Positions 33,401 through 44,233 of a stretch of 64,000 nt of DNA are shown here, one piece after another. Each line of letters starts with the position of its first letter. Within the stretch, counting starts at the first letter, position 1. Source of the DNA: Cycas panzhihuaensis (taxonomy: Eukaryota; Cycadophyta); the NCBI GenBank assembly GCA_023213395.1, contig CM041465.1, positions 189,107,741 through 189,171,740 of the forward strand, in the 5' to 3' direction. The notes beneath the pieces are model-generated. The model was not told the DNA's origin. It was given only the letters and a program-made list of their open reading frames with translations, and did no database searches. A program made the translations under genes and the position numbers.

Positions 33401-34980
33401 GTGGATCCGATCGTAAGGATCTTCTAGTGACCAAGCCTGTGGTAACCAGAAGGTAAGTTGGGTGCAAAACCCGCTAGATGCTCAAGTAGGGCTTCATCAT
33501 CCTTGAAGTAATCCACCCCATGGATGATCTTTCTTCGAGTGGAGGAAGCACTGGAGGGAGTGGAAGCAACGGGACCGTGATGGTTGTCGGGTTGCTCAAC
33601 TTCCTCACGGGATTATAAAGGAAAGCCAAGAAGAGGCTCCTCAGAAGGAGCGAAAGGCAATTCTTCGAAGCCATTACCTACGGGGGATAATGAAGAAGAA
33701 GAACTGACGATGGGCGAGTCAACACGAGCGATGATGTATGACATGAATGAGTAGCTAGCCTCACCAATGAGAGAGATTCTAGACGGGGATCTAGAACAAG
33801 ACGGGTGCAACCTACTGGTGCGGAGGAAAGAGATAGGGTGAAGACAATCCTCGTCTTCGTCGTGTGACTTGTTGTCACTAAATGAAGCAAGGTACCTGTA
33901 ACTCCCAAAGCCAATAGGAGCAAACCACGTGAGACTAATGGAAGAAGATGCCAGATCTTCTTCAGATGGGTTAGGTATACCGATAGAGCAAGCTGAGGCA
34001 TGCGTGGGAGGACCTTGGTTTGCCGAACTGGTGGAACGAGTTTGTTTGGTAAATGGACATTCACAGGGAATCACTCTCATCCGTCCATCATGGACAAATT
34101 TAAGTTGTCCCCAAAGAGTCAAGCACATGGCTCCCATTTGGTTGAGCCATGGATGACCTAGAAGGAGGTTGTAGTCAACGTCAACGTCGAGGACTACAAC
34201 ATCGGCAAGAACAGTCTTGCCCTCAAGGGTAAGCAGAATCATGACAGATCCCAAAGAGGTCTTCTTGCTACCATCATAACCTTGGCATCGCCATGGAATA
34301 GGTTCCAAGGTAGAGATACCATGCTCTTGCATGACACGTAAGGGCATGGCATTGACATCAGAACCGTTGTCAACAACAGTTCTTCGGAGGGTACAATCAG
34401 GTGTATCGATAGTGATAGTGAATGAGAAGTTCCACTAACGTTCCCTTTCACCGGTGGGAGGAAGATCCTTAGGAACAAATGAGATAATAGGTCCACAGCT
34501 TTGGGTGATGCCCAAAGCGTGGACAGGCGCATCACTCGATCCTAAAGCTTCTAGGAGGAGGGCCCGCTGCTCAGGACAACTCCTCAAAACGTCCATCAAG
34601 GACATTCCTGCGGCAAGAGTATGAAGCTCGTCCACGATGGAGAAGGGCTTACCCTTCGCGGTAGGCTGGGTAAGTGCCCTTCGGAAATCATAACGACCTG
34701 GGTGTACAGGAATAGCCTTGGGAAAGAGAGGTATTTCTGGAGGAAGATTCTTCGGAAGAGGGTCAGAAGGAGCAGAAGAACAAGAAGCTCGTTTTGCTTC
34801 CTTAGCAGCTTCAGACCGCGTAAGGGTATAGGAAGGAGTCACTTCAAGCAACTGGATCACCTTCTTCCCCTTGTTCCGGGGTTGTGAAGGCGACGGGGTG
34901 CGATGGTTAGGAGAACGAGAAGAAGAAGACAAGTTCTGAGCACCCTTCCCTTTGTCACAGGAAGGATGGGGATTAGGCGA
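33401..34980 (-). pseudogene. Protease region of element C
   Basis: Same phase as RT. A Ser/Pro-rich linker (34932 leftward) leads to the aspartic protease, with the active site VVDNGSDVNAMP (near 34365; D-N-G-S, normally D-S/T/G-G-S) and the distal LDVDVDYNLLLGHPWL (near 34180). A TAG at 34435-34437 lies just before the active site. A long variable linker to RT has stops near 33613, 33425, 33203 and 33100. The enzyme would cut the gag-pol precursor. Confidence 0.82.
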
Positions 34981-36180
34981 TCTTCCTCAGTTCCGGTTAC
35001 TCTTGGTTTGGGTGTTGAGATCATGTTCCCCATGTTTAGGGAACAGATCCTTGTGAATTAGTTGGTCCAAATTAGGCCTTAAGGCCCGTTTAGGGGAAGA
35101 GTCATGTTGAGGGGCATCCTTAGGATGTTGGGCCCTACAACGCAAATCATCGTGAAAGCACTCCCCATGAATGGAGCACCACTTCTTCTCAAGCGGAGGG
35201 TCTGACCTTCTCGCTTGAGAGGACTGGGTGTTTCTATTCCTAGGGAGAGGAGCTTGGGTTGTTTGTTGGACTTGTTTATTAGATGTAGGGGATGAAGGAG
35301 CTTGAAGCTTGAGTTCCTTCATCGTACGCTTAAACGAACGTATGGCTAATGTGAGAGGGTCTAAAGTCCTCTCAGTCGGGTGAGAGGAAGACCGGGTAGG
35401 TTGTGAAGGTTTGGTATCCTTAGTTGGGGGTGGTGCCTCACGGCGCTATGAGGGCTTAAGAGGTTTCTTGAGACCAGCTTGGATCTCAATAGCCTCCAAC
35501 ACCAAACACTTGGTGATCGCGGAGTCGCATGTGGTCACCCCCATTTTGAGGACCTCCACATGTACTTCGGGACAAAGTGCATTGACGAAGAGGTCTCTCT
35601 TCAACTCCTCGGGTAATGTTGCCTTGGTGGAGTGAAGCAAGTCGTGGAATCGCCACACAAAGTCACGATTCATTTCATCGTGACCTTGTTTGAGCGAAAG
35701 AAGCGACTTCATTCCGCTCTCGAATGGATGGGCTACATCAAAATAGTTGATGAACTCATCCACCAATTGCTGGAATGAATGGATAGAATGGGCAGGGAGA
35801 CGGTAGAACCACTTGAGGGCATCACCCTATAAGGATCACGGGAATAATTTCATTAAAATGTGGTCGTAAGCCCAGTAATCGATGCATGCCATAGAAAAAC
35901 TACGCACATGCTCTACCGGATCTTGCGACGAAGTTCCATCGAATCTAGGAACTTTAGGGGGATGAGGTGGAAGATTGGTTCTTAACGCCTCGATAGATAG
36001 AGGTGTCGACCTAAAGTCCATGAAGGGGCATGCCCTTACCTGGACCGTAGGATCAACGAATGTCACAGTAGGTAATGAACAAGAAGTGGATGGGGGTGGA
36101 ACACCTATCCCTCCTTGAGGAAACGCCCCCTGCTGAGAAGAGGCATGGGGGTAGGTGCCTTAGAAGGGAGTCGGGTTCCC
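34981..36180 (-). pseudogene. Gag core and zinc motif of element C
   Basis: Same phase. The retrotransposon gag core (PF03732-like) is marked by VPRFDGTSSQDPVEHVRSF (near 35930), GDALKWFYRLPAHSI (near 35815) and LLSLKQGHDEMNRDFVWRF (near 35690). A Cys/His cluster CSIHGECFHDDLRC (near 35160) resembles the short CxxH...H...C motif of Tat-type gag. Stops lie near 36160, 35838, 35830, 35446 and 34987. It would form the capsid shell. Confidence 0.85.
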
Positions 36181-37188
36181 TTACGAAGGTATAACAAATG
36201 GAATTACGTTGGATGACAAACAAGATGGATGTGGAACTAGGTTTTGTCCATAGGGGCCACCCGTAGGTGGAGCGACTCCATATGGGTGTAGCGGATCCAC
36301 CCCATAAACCGGGAGACGGCTTCCTCTACCCTGCCCCCAAGGTTGAGAAGTATACCCTGGGGGAATGTAGAAGGAAGCGCCAACGTGTTGGTTTTGAGAA
36401 TGTGTGGGAGCGGGTCCCACGTGACTAGTAGCCGAAAGGCTAGTAGGACTGACGGGCCTACTAGGAATGGTATGTGCCACATTAGGGGATGGCACATTGG
36501 TTTGGTTAGGGACGGGTATGCTACCCTTCAATTGAGGGAAAGACACACCACGGGGAGATCCCAAAACACTAGGACCTCGATGAGAAATGGAAGGTGCAAC
36601 ACGTGCTCCCACTGCGGGAATAGGAAAGGAGCGGGACACATGCGTAGGCACAAAGGGATTTGTTGTCAAAGGAAGAGTAGACGAGGATGAGGCATGCGGG
36701 GGAGGAGTGGAAGAGGAAGAGGCCCCTCCATGGAGAGCACCCTCAAGCCACCCAAGATGCAGTTGCAAGCATGCCGTGCAGTGACAGTCGTTGAGAGCTT
36801 CAACTACGTCGACATGAGGGGTTCCTACATACTCGTAAGAGGTAATTGGGACCTCGAACAAGGTAGGTCCCTTGGGATGCTCCTCATAAGAGTCACCGAT
36901 TATGTGGCAAGTCTCAAGACGAGCAGATCCTTCTACGGCATGGGTAGAGGGATGGACGTCAAGTGAGAGATGTTGGTCACTTGGGTAATAAAGGGGTTCA
37001 TCACCCTCTTGGGTGGACCCGGGAATAGAGGAAGGAAAAACATAGGTTTCTAAGGTTGAGGTGTGGTAGGCCCAATCAGAAGAGTATCCCTCCATAGCCA
37101 GATCAGAATCTGACAAAGGAAGAGGGCGATACTCGGGGTCTTCTAACAATGGAGGTAGACCGCACAAGCGATAAGAGAAGCGTCGCAT
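36181..37188 (-). CDS. N-terminal gag segment of element C, 335 codons open
   Basis: Opens at ATG 37186-37188 (MRRFSYRLCGLPPLLEDPEY), 155 bp after the primer site, and stays open for 335 codons to TAA 36181. The first 130 residues are acidic and aromatic (for example SSDWAYHTSTLETY). From about residue 155 it becomes low-complexity, rich in Ser, Pro, His and Gly. No known domain was recognised. It continues in phase through the stop into the gag core, so it is the N-terminal arm of the same precursor and not a separate gene. Element A has a decayed counterpart at 40062-41800. Confidence 0.7.
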   Translation of the reverse strand: MRRFSYRLCGLPPLLEDPEYRPLPLSDSDLAMEGYSSDWAYHTSTLETYVFPSSIPGSTQEGDEPLYYPSDQHLSLDVHPSTHAVEGSARLETCHIIGDSYEEHPKGPTLFEVPITSYEYVGTPHVDVVEALNDCHCTACLQLHLGWLEGALHGGASSSSTPPPHASSSSTLPLTTNPFVPTHVSRSFPIPAVGARVAPSISHRGPSVLGSPRGVSFPQLKGSIPVPNQTNVPSPNVAHTIPSRPVSPTSLSATSHVGPAPTHSQNQHVGASFYIPPGYTSQPWGQGRGSRLPVYGVDPLHPYGVAPPTGGPYGQNLVPHPSCLSSNVIPFVIPS

Positions 37189-37342
37189 GCAAGGTCAACC
37201 AACAATGTTAGGGAAAAGGAGAGGGCGGTAAAAGTACACGCGTTGGGGGCTACCCAACGAAGAGATTGAAATAGGTGAAAAAGGATCACAAAAAGGTAGC
37301 AAAACCAACGGAAGACAGTGGAAACTAGCTCCCTTACTGGTA

Positions 37343-37361
37343 GTCGCCAGTATGGTCGCCA
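37343..37361 (-). other. Primer binding site of element C
   Basis: On the minus strand TGGCGACCATACTGGCGAC begins one base after the LTR end. It resembles, with a few mismatches, the tRNA-Arg-type primer site I recall for Tat/Ogre elements. The site is itself a direct repeat of TGGCGAC. A decayed equivalent in element A is at 41895-41913. Confidence 0.65.
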
Positions 37362-37362
37362 G

Positions 37363-40061
37363 TGGACGCGCGTCTACGGGATAGCTACCTAACTATATAG
37401 GTATGGTAAGAGCGGGTGGTAATATGATCGCGAAAGAGACCTACAAGTAGGGTAATTACCACGCAGAGCGCCCCATGCGCCGGAGCACAAGTTCGGGACC
37501 TGCAATGGAATGTAGCTACCAAAGGGTGATCCCCTCGCCACTTCGAACAAGAGGTGAGGAGGCGTAGGGTTAGCCTAGGTTGACCTAAGGGAAGGATCCT
37601 CCCACCCTTGGATGGCCGGAAGGGGAAGGAGAGGAACCTTCAAGGGTTTCCCTAAAGCAATAGGAAACGAAGAAGGATAGGCAAGCGGCTGGCCTATAGA
37701 CGGGGTCACTTTGGTTATCCGACAGAGCGGGGAACCAAAGGAAAGCAAGAGGGATGACCTGAGAAGGTGGGTTAAGGTATGCCTAAGCAAACTAACCGGG
37801 CATACAAGTAATACAGAGGGCAAGAAGCTTGCACAGCTAAGAGAGAGAGGAAAGGTGAAAAGGAGCGATTCCTATGACCTTTTCTTATGGGTGGCAGAGA
37901 TGCATGCAATAAAACAAATAAAGTATGAACCAAAAGCAAAGTTAAGTTTTCCTTTTAATCTCCAATGAGTTAATTACTACTTATGAAAAGGAATTCAAAA
38001 GGAAAAAGTAGTAGGGTGGAGCGAGGCGTGCACCTGAACCGGAGGCGTACGTGACGAGGGCACTCCTGAGGTACACCAAGCTACTCCACGAGATGTGGTG
38101 GATGCGCAAGAGGGGTTCCCTTACCTTCCCCGGAAAAATATTAAAGTACAAAACCAAGGAAAGAAAGGAACCCAAATACTAGTAACCAATGAGGTACGGA
38201 AGTACAACATGCGTAAGAGTACTTACCGGCAATGGAACGAGTGGAAAATACCCTTTGTGCTCTCCAAGCACCTAGAAACAACGGTGACCTCCCCCTTTCC
38301 AGAGAAAGAGTACTAACATGTAATGACGAGATCCTAATAATACATGTCTATGTAATACAAATATGAATTTACACACATATGTTAGCACCAACACAATGAT
38401 GATAATGTACGAAAGAGGACAACTGAAGCAAAAGGAAAGTAACCGGTAAGCCTCGGAGTGGCCCACCTCCTGCAAAGAACAACCCTAACCTCCCCCAAAA
38501 GCCACAAGGCAGCGAGGGCAAGGCCAAGAAAGATGGCTAAAAATAGTAGCAAGGGAATTAGAAGGGGCCAAAGAAGATCTACGGTAAGCCAGGGTGCTAT
38601 GGAAAGCAAACCAGGCTGTCGGGAAAAGAGTTGGACAAGAACAAGCGGTCAGGACTTATGTGAGTCACCCAGACCTAAGACTAAGCCCTCAAACCAGTGT
38701 TGCAACGTGTGACAGCGCTGATTTCAGTGGCTAAGAGAGGGCCAACAAACCCTTGTTTGAGTGCCAAGGACAGCACGAGGCAAGAGGGAAGGTTTCGGGG
38801 GCTTAAAGCCGCTTGGGGAGTGTGGAAGGTGGTGCGGAATCCACCCAGTTCTCTCCAAAACCCTATGTCAACCCTCAATACCACTGCCTTGAGTAACAAA
38901 TGTAGGTAAGAGGCACTATAATAGCGGTAAAACAGTCCAATGTAAAGAGGAAAGTAATCCTCACAAAGACAAGCAAAGAAACAAGCAAGATAGGGCATCA
39001 ATAGCACAAGAGAAACAACTCAAATCAGTGAATACTTGAGTGGAAGAGGAGAGGTGCTTGCCTCAACCAAGGGCTGGTAAGGAGAGGCTAAGAAATCAGC
39101 CCAGAAACTGTGGTGTAATAGGTTTGGGACCCTGTTAGCAAAGTTGGAGGGAGAACACCTGCACTTGGAACACTTGAAGACTGCCCGGGGCAAGAATCTA
39201 CTGAAATCTCTCCAAGGGGCCCTCTCCAAGGTGTGTGATGGGTTGGGAAGATGTCCTAGCCACACTGAAGGAGAGCTAGGCACTGGAGGAGAGATGCAAG
39301 TCCTGTAGTAGCAGCAGGGCAGTAGAGAAGAGCAAAGCACAGCGTGGTTTCCTTAAAGAGCAATCCAAAAGTGAGCCAAAAGTTTCCAAAAATGAGTAGA
39401 TGATGACTTAAGTACCCAACCCAAACCCTAAAGCGAGTGATTAGGGCACGACTGGCAGTGAGTTAAGTCGCGAGACATATGGCAGTTTCACAATAAATAC
39501 GAAATTTCCATGGCAGATTTTAAAAAATAAGTTAGAACAGTCATCTCAACAGAAAATCATGACATCACAGATATTACTACAGAGCCAGAAAATCACGGCG
39601 ATTTGCCCGGAGGCAAACACAGGCCTGGCCAGCTAGCCTAGGCTGTGGGCATATGACAAAAAGGGCCAATAGGGGGCTGAGACACCTACTCGGGGGTAAA
39701 CAAGCTAACAAACGAGTCCAAAAGGACAAAAATAGGGCTCAAATGGTGTGGCAAGTCAACCAAACGATGACGGGTCATCACACGGGCGGAGGTGGCGCAA
39801 GCCACATGGATCTTGGAGCGAGGAGCGCAGAATGCGGGAAGTGGAGTGGCCACTAGGGTGCCACACTTGCTGGAAGTATGCTCCTGCTATAGTCGTCATA
39901 GGCTAAAATAAGTGTAGGCGAAGGCAAAGTCGTCTACAAGGCCACAAACATGCAGACATTGAAGCAAACACACATCAAAAGAAAGCGATGCTAAGGTGAG
40001 AAACATACCTACACTTACCTGAATTAGTGATTCTGTATCCATTCCCAGAAGTCGGGAAACA
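37363..40061 (-). repeat. 5' LTR of element C (2,699 bp)
   Basis: Full-length partner of 23206-25900 with the same termini (minus strand TGTTTCCCGAC...GACGCGCGTCCA). Confidence 0.93.
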
Positions 40062-40066
40062 CTATG
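40062..40066. repeat. Target site duplication of element C (right), CTATG
   Basis: Exact match to 23201-23205. Confidence 0.9.
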
Positions 40067-41894
40067 GCAAACCCCTTGACATGGTCACTAGATTCTTAGG
40101 AGGAAGTTCCCTTGAACTTAGGTACTTCTAAGAGGTGGGGGAGGTAGATTGGTTTGAATTTCCTCTAGATAAATAGGATTATTATAATAGTTAATAAAGG
40201 GGCATGCCCTAAGTTAAGTTAAAAGATCAACAAGTGGAAGAGTAGATTGAGGTCTTATGGCTATTATGTTTAGGTCCCATGGTAGGGGGTTTACACCTAC
40301 TAGTAGGATTGGTATGGTGGAATAGGATGGGAGATACTTCCAACTTAGTAAGATGCTACTTTGTGGGCATATAGGTTGAGTATATATGGTGTGAGTCCTC
40401 CATAGGTAGAGGCACATAAGGAGGGGGTTAAAGTGGTTAGATAATAATACCACCTTATGGAGTGACTATTTAAGCAATAGCCATATAAGATAGGGTGGGT
40501 ATTAACTTAAGTTAAAATTTGTAAGGTGGGATAGGTGGCACTTGGTAAGCTAATGGAGGCTAGGGCCTAACTACTTAATCAAGTAAAGGGTAGGATTGGA
40601 CAACTATAGCCATAACTTAGAATAGAGGAATTAGATAAGATGAGGGGTGTAGGATAGAGTTTTACCTATATAGGCCCTAATCAGAGGGAAAACCCCATAC
40701 GAGTGGAGAGGATCGATAATAAGGGAGGGTTGAAGGTGAGACCCACCTTGCCCTCATTATTGAGTAATGTACCTAAGTGGGATGAAGGTTGACTATGTAG
40801 GTTGGGAGGTTGGTTGGATAGGTCAAATAGGGTATATAAGAGGATGAGACATCCCCAAAGGCCTTATAAGTTGATATATAATATGGGTGGAATTAGAGGA
40901 ATAAAAGGAGTGGACCACTCCCTTATAGATTAGGGGATGGAGGTGTGGAGCCCACTTATTAGATAAATAAGTGATATGGAATGAGGAGGTAGTTAGGTAG
41001 TAAGAGGTCCTATTATTAAAATAGAGGTCACAGATAAGGTTGTTATTAGTGGGAGCTAGGGGAGGAAGAGGGGGCAAATTATGAAGATGCCCCTTATAAA
41101 GTAGCCTATTATTAGGAGCTTGCTTACTATTAAGATTAAGAAATAAGTGGGACCAGACTAGTACTAATTCTAAATACACGATGAACCCATACAAGAGTGG
41201 TATTTTATAATGATATCTCAAAATATGTTCTTAGGATGAGAACACTATCACATAGGTTCTTTGATGTTTGGGATAAGTTGAGAACATCATCCTATACTTG
41301 GGATTGGTTAAATAAAAATGTTTGAGTGGAAGACCCAAGATTAAGTGAAGGGTCATGGGGTTAGGTAGCCCCAATGACATGGGTAGGAGATTTAATAAGG
41401 TTTTGGTATATATAATTAATCTTATATGATAGATAAAGAGACCATATCTCATTTAAAATGAGCCTATGATGATCATATAGATTAGTTTAATAAGGTTCAT
41501 CTTGTCCATAGGTCTAATAAGGGTCTTGACCTTAGTATGGATCTGGAGACTAATATGGGGGTTGGTTTTATAAGGGGTCTATATACCATTCAAAGTGAGG
41601 TTGGCCTACCACTAAGGAATTCTCAGTAGATAAAGAATTAGATGGGGTTGGTGAACTTAGCTCTAGAGGGACTAGGCCTTTGAGGAAATGAGAAAATCAT
41701 CATATACGAAAGTCAAATAAGAATAATGAAAGCTAATAAAAAACTAATGTGTATATATACTTTGAAGTAATGGAAGGAAGGGGAGGGATACTCATAAGAA
41801 TGAACCACATGCTACAAGAGTAACCTTCTAAGGTAAAAAACTTAAATGGAATGAAAGAAAGGAATCAATAATATATGCTAACTCCAACTAGCAA
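40067..41894 (-). pseudogene. N-terminal gag and leader of element A
   Basis: Continues the homology broken at 23205. 40067-40240 matches 35890-36060 of element C (shared AAAGGGGCATGCCCT context near 40195), and the next 1.5 kb follows C's gag N terminus and leader up to the primer site. Several minus-strand open stretches (for example 40823-41221) are AT-shifted remnants, not genes. Confidence 0.65.
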
Positions 41895-41999
41895 GTCCCC
41901 AATATGATCACTAATGAATGCTAATATATAAGAGGGGGGATATAAATACACAACCCAATAATATACCTAAAGGGTGAAGGGGATCTAAGTTAAGAGGGG
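41895..41999 (-). repeat. Primer site and LTR edge of element A
   Basis: GTCCCCAATATGATCACTA (41895-41913) aligns with the primer site region of C (GTCGCCAGTATGGTCGCCA) with C-to-T/G-to-A changes. It is followed by TGAATGC at 41915, the counterpart of C's LTR start TGGACGC. Only a short LTR remnant is recognisable before copia G begins. Confidence 0.55.
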
Positions 42000-42593
42000 A
42001 ATAAGCCTATGATTCCTAAAGGGCACTCATACCACTTGTAGATGTAAGTGCAAGGATAAAAGACAAAGAAATTCAGACTAGATGCAAACATTTTGAAGAA
42101 AAAATATAATCGTAGAATCAATATGATAAAAGAGATTTCAACCATGTAAAGAACAAATAATATAAATAAGCCAAGCACTTAATAAAGAGCACCAAAAGAT
42201 TTAGGTCTAAGCATAGACCTTTTATTAATTTGAGTAACAACTAAAGAATTACAGAGAAAAATAAATCCCAACTCTTCTCATCGACTCATTAAAGACTCAT
42301 CCACCCCTTTTACATGTGTCGTTACATAAGAATATATAAATATAACAATACAAGATGTCACCTTGCAGTTTTACAATACAATAAACATAAATCATGGGCT
42401 AACAAAGACCTCTATAAGATACCCAAACTTTTTTCTTGGGGGCTCTTGCACCTGAACCCCTACTTGGGAAGCCACTAACCCCCTAAAACCCCCCAGCTGG
42501 AGGCCTTATAATGGGCCTCTAGATCCCATATAGGGGCTAAAGTGTAACACCTATACCTATGTAATACTTGTAAAGTGTTCAACATATCTAACA
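42000..42593 (-). repeat. 3' LTR of copia element G (left boundary uncertain)
   Basis: On the minus strand it starts TGTTAGATATGTTG directly after the purine tract AGTAGGAGAT (42594-42603), the usual copia junction. It shares the G/C-run block (42430-42530) with the solo LTR at 11076-11737. The left end was set only by where element A homology fades. Confidence 0.55.
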
Positions 42594-42603
42594 ATCTCCT
42601 ACT

Positions 42604-42871
42604 TATTGAATGCTTTACAAGAAACCTATATACACAACTACTTAATGTCAAAATCATAAACACCCATTGCATTTCAACACCATCCGAATTTTTCTATGCT
42701 AATAATCTTAGTCAATGAGTCTACAACATTCTCTTGTATAGCAATATTTTATAAATCCACTTTATGATCTTGAACCATTTCTTTCACAAAATGGAACTGC
42801 ATATCAATATGCTTCAACTAAGCATGGAAATGGGATTCTTTGCTAAGTAGATTATATTTTGACTATCATAA
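42604..42871 (-). pseudogene. C-terminal RNase H fragment of copia G (left part)
   Basis: The minus strand carries the end of a copia RNase H. Across the D insertion the two halves read on as ...YDSQ|NIIYLAKNP, the decayed form of the CDSQSAICLAKNP-type motif. The halves are separated by the 15.6-kb element D. Stops are frequent. Confidence 0.65.
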
Positions 42872-43182
42872 TAAAAGAGGTTAATGTATCAAGGTCATTT
42901 GTGCAGATTAATTATATGACCTTAAGATATATTATTAGCATTAGTATCTTAGTAAAATGTACTTTATGTGCATTTAGATATAATTTTAAGTTCATATCAT
43001 TATGAGAGAAAATCCTAACCCTAATGCTCATCCTTAATAATAAAAGGTGAAATCTGAAGGAGGGAGTCATTATTCATTCTCACCTCTAAGCTTGCTCTCA
43101 TATCTTATTTTATCTCTTTTTCATTCTCCATTGACATTGTGTGCATGTGAGTGATTTATTCCCTAGATCTATCCTTCCTTCA
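42872..43182 (+). repeat. 5' LTR of element D (311 bp)
   Basis: Starts TAAAAGAGGTTAATG (first G mutated) and ends CCTTCCTTCA. Aligns fully with 58121-58427. Confidence 0.85.
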
Positions 43183-43184
43183 TG

Positions 43185-43196
43185 TAGTATCAGAGC
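43185..43196 (+). other. Primer binding site of element D
   Basis: TAGTATCAGAGC, one change from the initiator-Met site TGGTATCAGAGC, two bases after the LTR. Confidence 0.85.
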
Positions 43197-44228
43197 TAGA
43201 AGAGGATCTATTCACTCCATTCCACTTGCATAGATTCATTTTGCCTCTCCTTCACCTTTAATGTGAAATATTGAGAGTGCATTCATCATTTTTAATATTT
43301 TGAGAGCTTAAAATTATATTTCTTTATATGTTTCTACTTTCTCTATATGTGAAGAAATTCAAAGATGAAGAATACAAGTTTTTGAAGCCATTTAGCTACT
43401 AAAATAGTCTCAGAAACATTAAAGGCCTACAATTTCATAAACAATTTAACCATCTCAGATTTTGATGAAATTTAGAATACAAGGTTATCTTTACTAAAGG
43501 ATTATTTTTTCATTCTAGAGAAACTTTAGATTCAACCTACAACAACGAGTTTTAGTTGAGATAAAAGGGTAAAATTTACGGATTAGTAATTTAAGGGACT
43601 TTTCCCAATGAAATCCTTTAATTATAATCTAAACATATGAAGTTTTTATTAAGGGGTCCTTTTGATTTATGTATTAGGATCATTTTAATACAAATATTAT
43701 CAAATTTCATCCACTGTTTAGTGAGATTTATGTAGTTTTCTCACGGTTCATGAATTTTCCTACTCAACCCTATAAAGGACATTGCAATGGAATTTCAGGT
43801 AATTTTTTGGCTAATTTTAGAGCTAGTGTAGAACAAAAAGTTGATGTACATGTCAAAACATAACCTTTTATATATTTAAGTTTATATTCTAAGATAGTAT
43901 GTCTGGTAGGATTATGCTTTTATACTTTTTTAGACAGAAAAATTTTTATGCCTTTTTAGAAAGTTGAATTTACTACTCTATCATAAATGACATTCTAAAA
44001 ACTGTTTCATTCTATCATAAATTAAGATTTCATCAATTAGGCCTTCATATTTTTAATTTTAAAAAAATCATGCCCATTTATCATTATTTACAAATTTTAT
44101 AAAAAAATCATAAAATAGGGTAAAATAACATGCATATAGATTTAAAAAAATTAGCATTTTAGCAGTAAGTTGATCTATTTTTTAGCCCATTATGGCCTTT
44201 GTATCAAAACTTCTAAAAAGCATAGTTA
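43197..44228 (+). other. Leader of element D, no gene seen
   Basis: AT-rich leader between primer site and the solo LTR E. It resumes at 46753 and runs to gag at 47643. Nothing gene-like. Confidence 0.5.
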
Positions 44229-44233
44229 GAAAC

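Larger units (their letters stand above)
23206..40061 (-). mobile_element. Element C: 16.9-kb Tat/Ogre-like Ty3/gypsy element with antisense cargo and 3' RNase H
   Basis: Defined by LTRs of 2,695 and 2,699 bp with TG...CA ends, a perfect CTATG target duplication, primer site and polypurine tract. Sense order (minus strand) is gag, protease, RT, degenerate RNase H, integrase, then a 4-kb accessory region with an antisense PMD-type gene, then an archaeal-type RNase H, then the 3' LTR. By eye the LTRs are about 94 percent identical over their first 240 bp, with mostly transitions. It sits inside the gag of its own older relative A. Length and organisation fit the Tat/Ogre group; the 3' position of the extra RNase H is unusual as far as I know. 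Confidence 0.93.
10015..41999 (-). mobile_element. Element A: very old, decayed Tat-like element, split by three insertions
   Basis: Pieces at 10258-11075, 11738-13845, 20831-23205 and 40062-41914 align in order with the gag-pol of element C (integrase, RNase H, reverse transcriptase, protease, gag, then primer site). A's integrase end, 3' accessory region and 3' LTR are missing. C-to-T and G-to-A changes dominate, CpG is nearly absent and stops are dense. The insertions that split it are a copia solo LTR, gypsy B and Tat-like C. The right end runs into a short LTR remnant before copia G begins. Confidence 0.75.
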
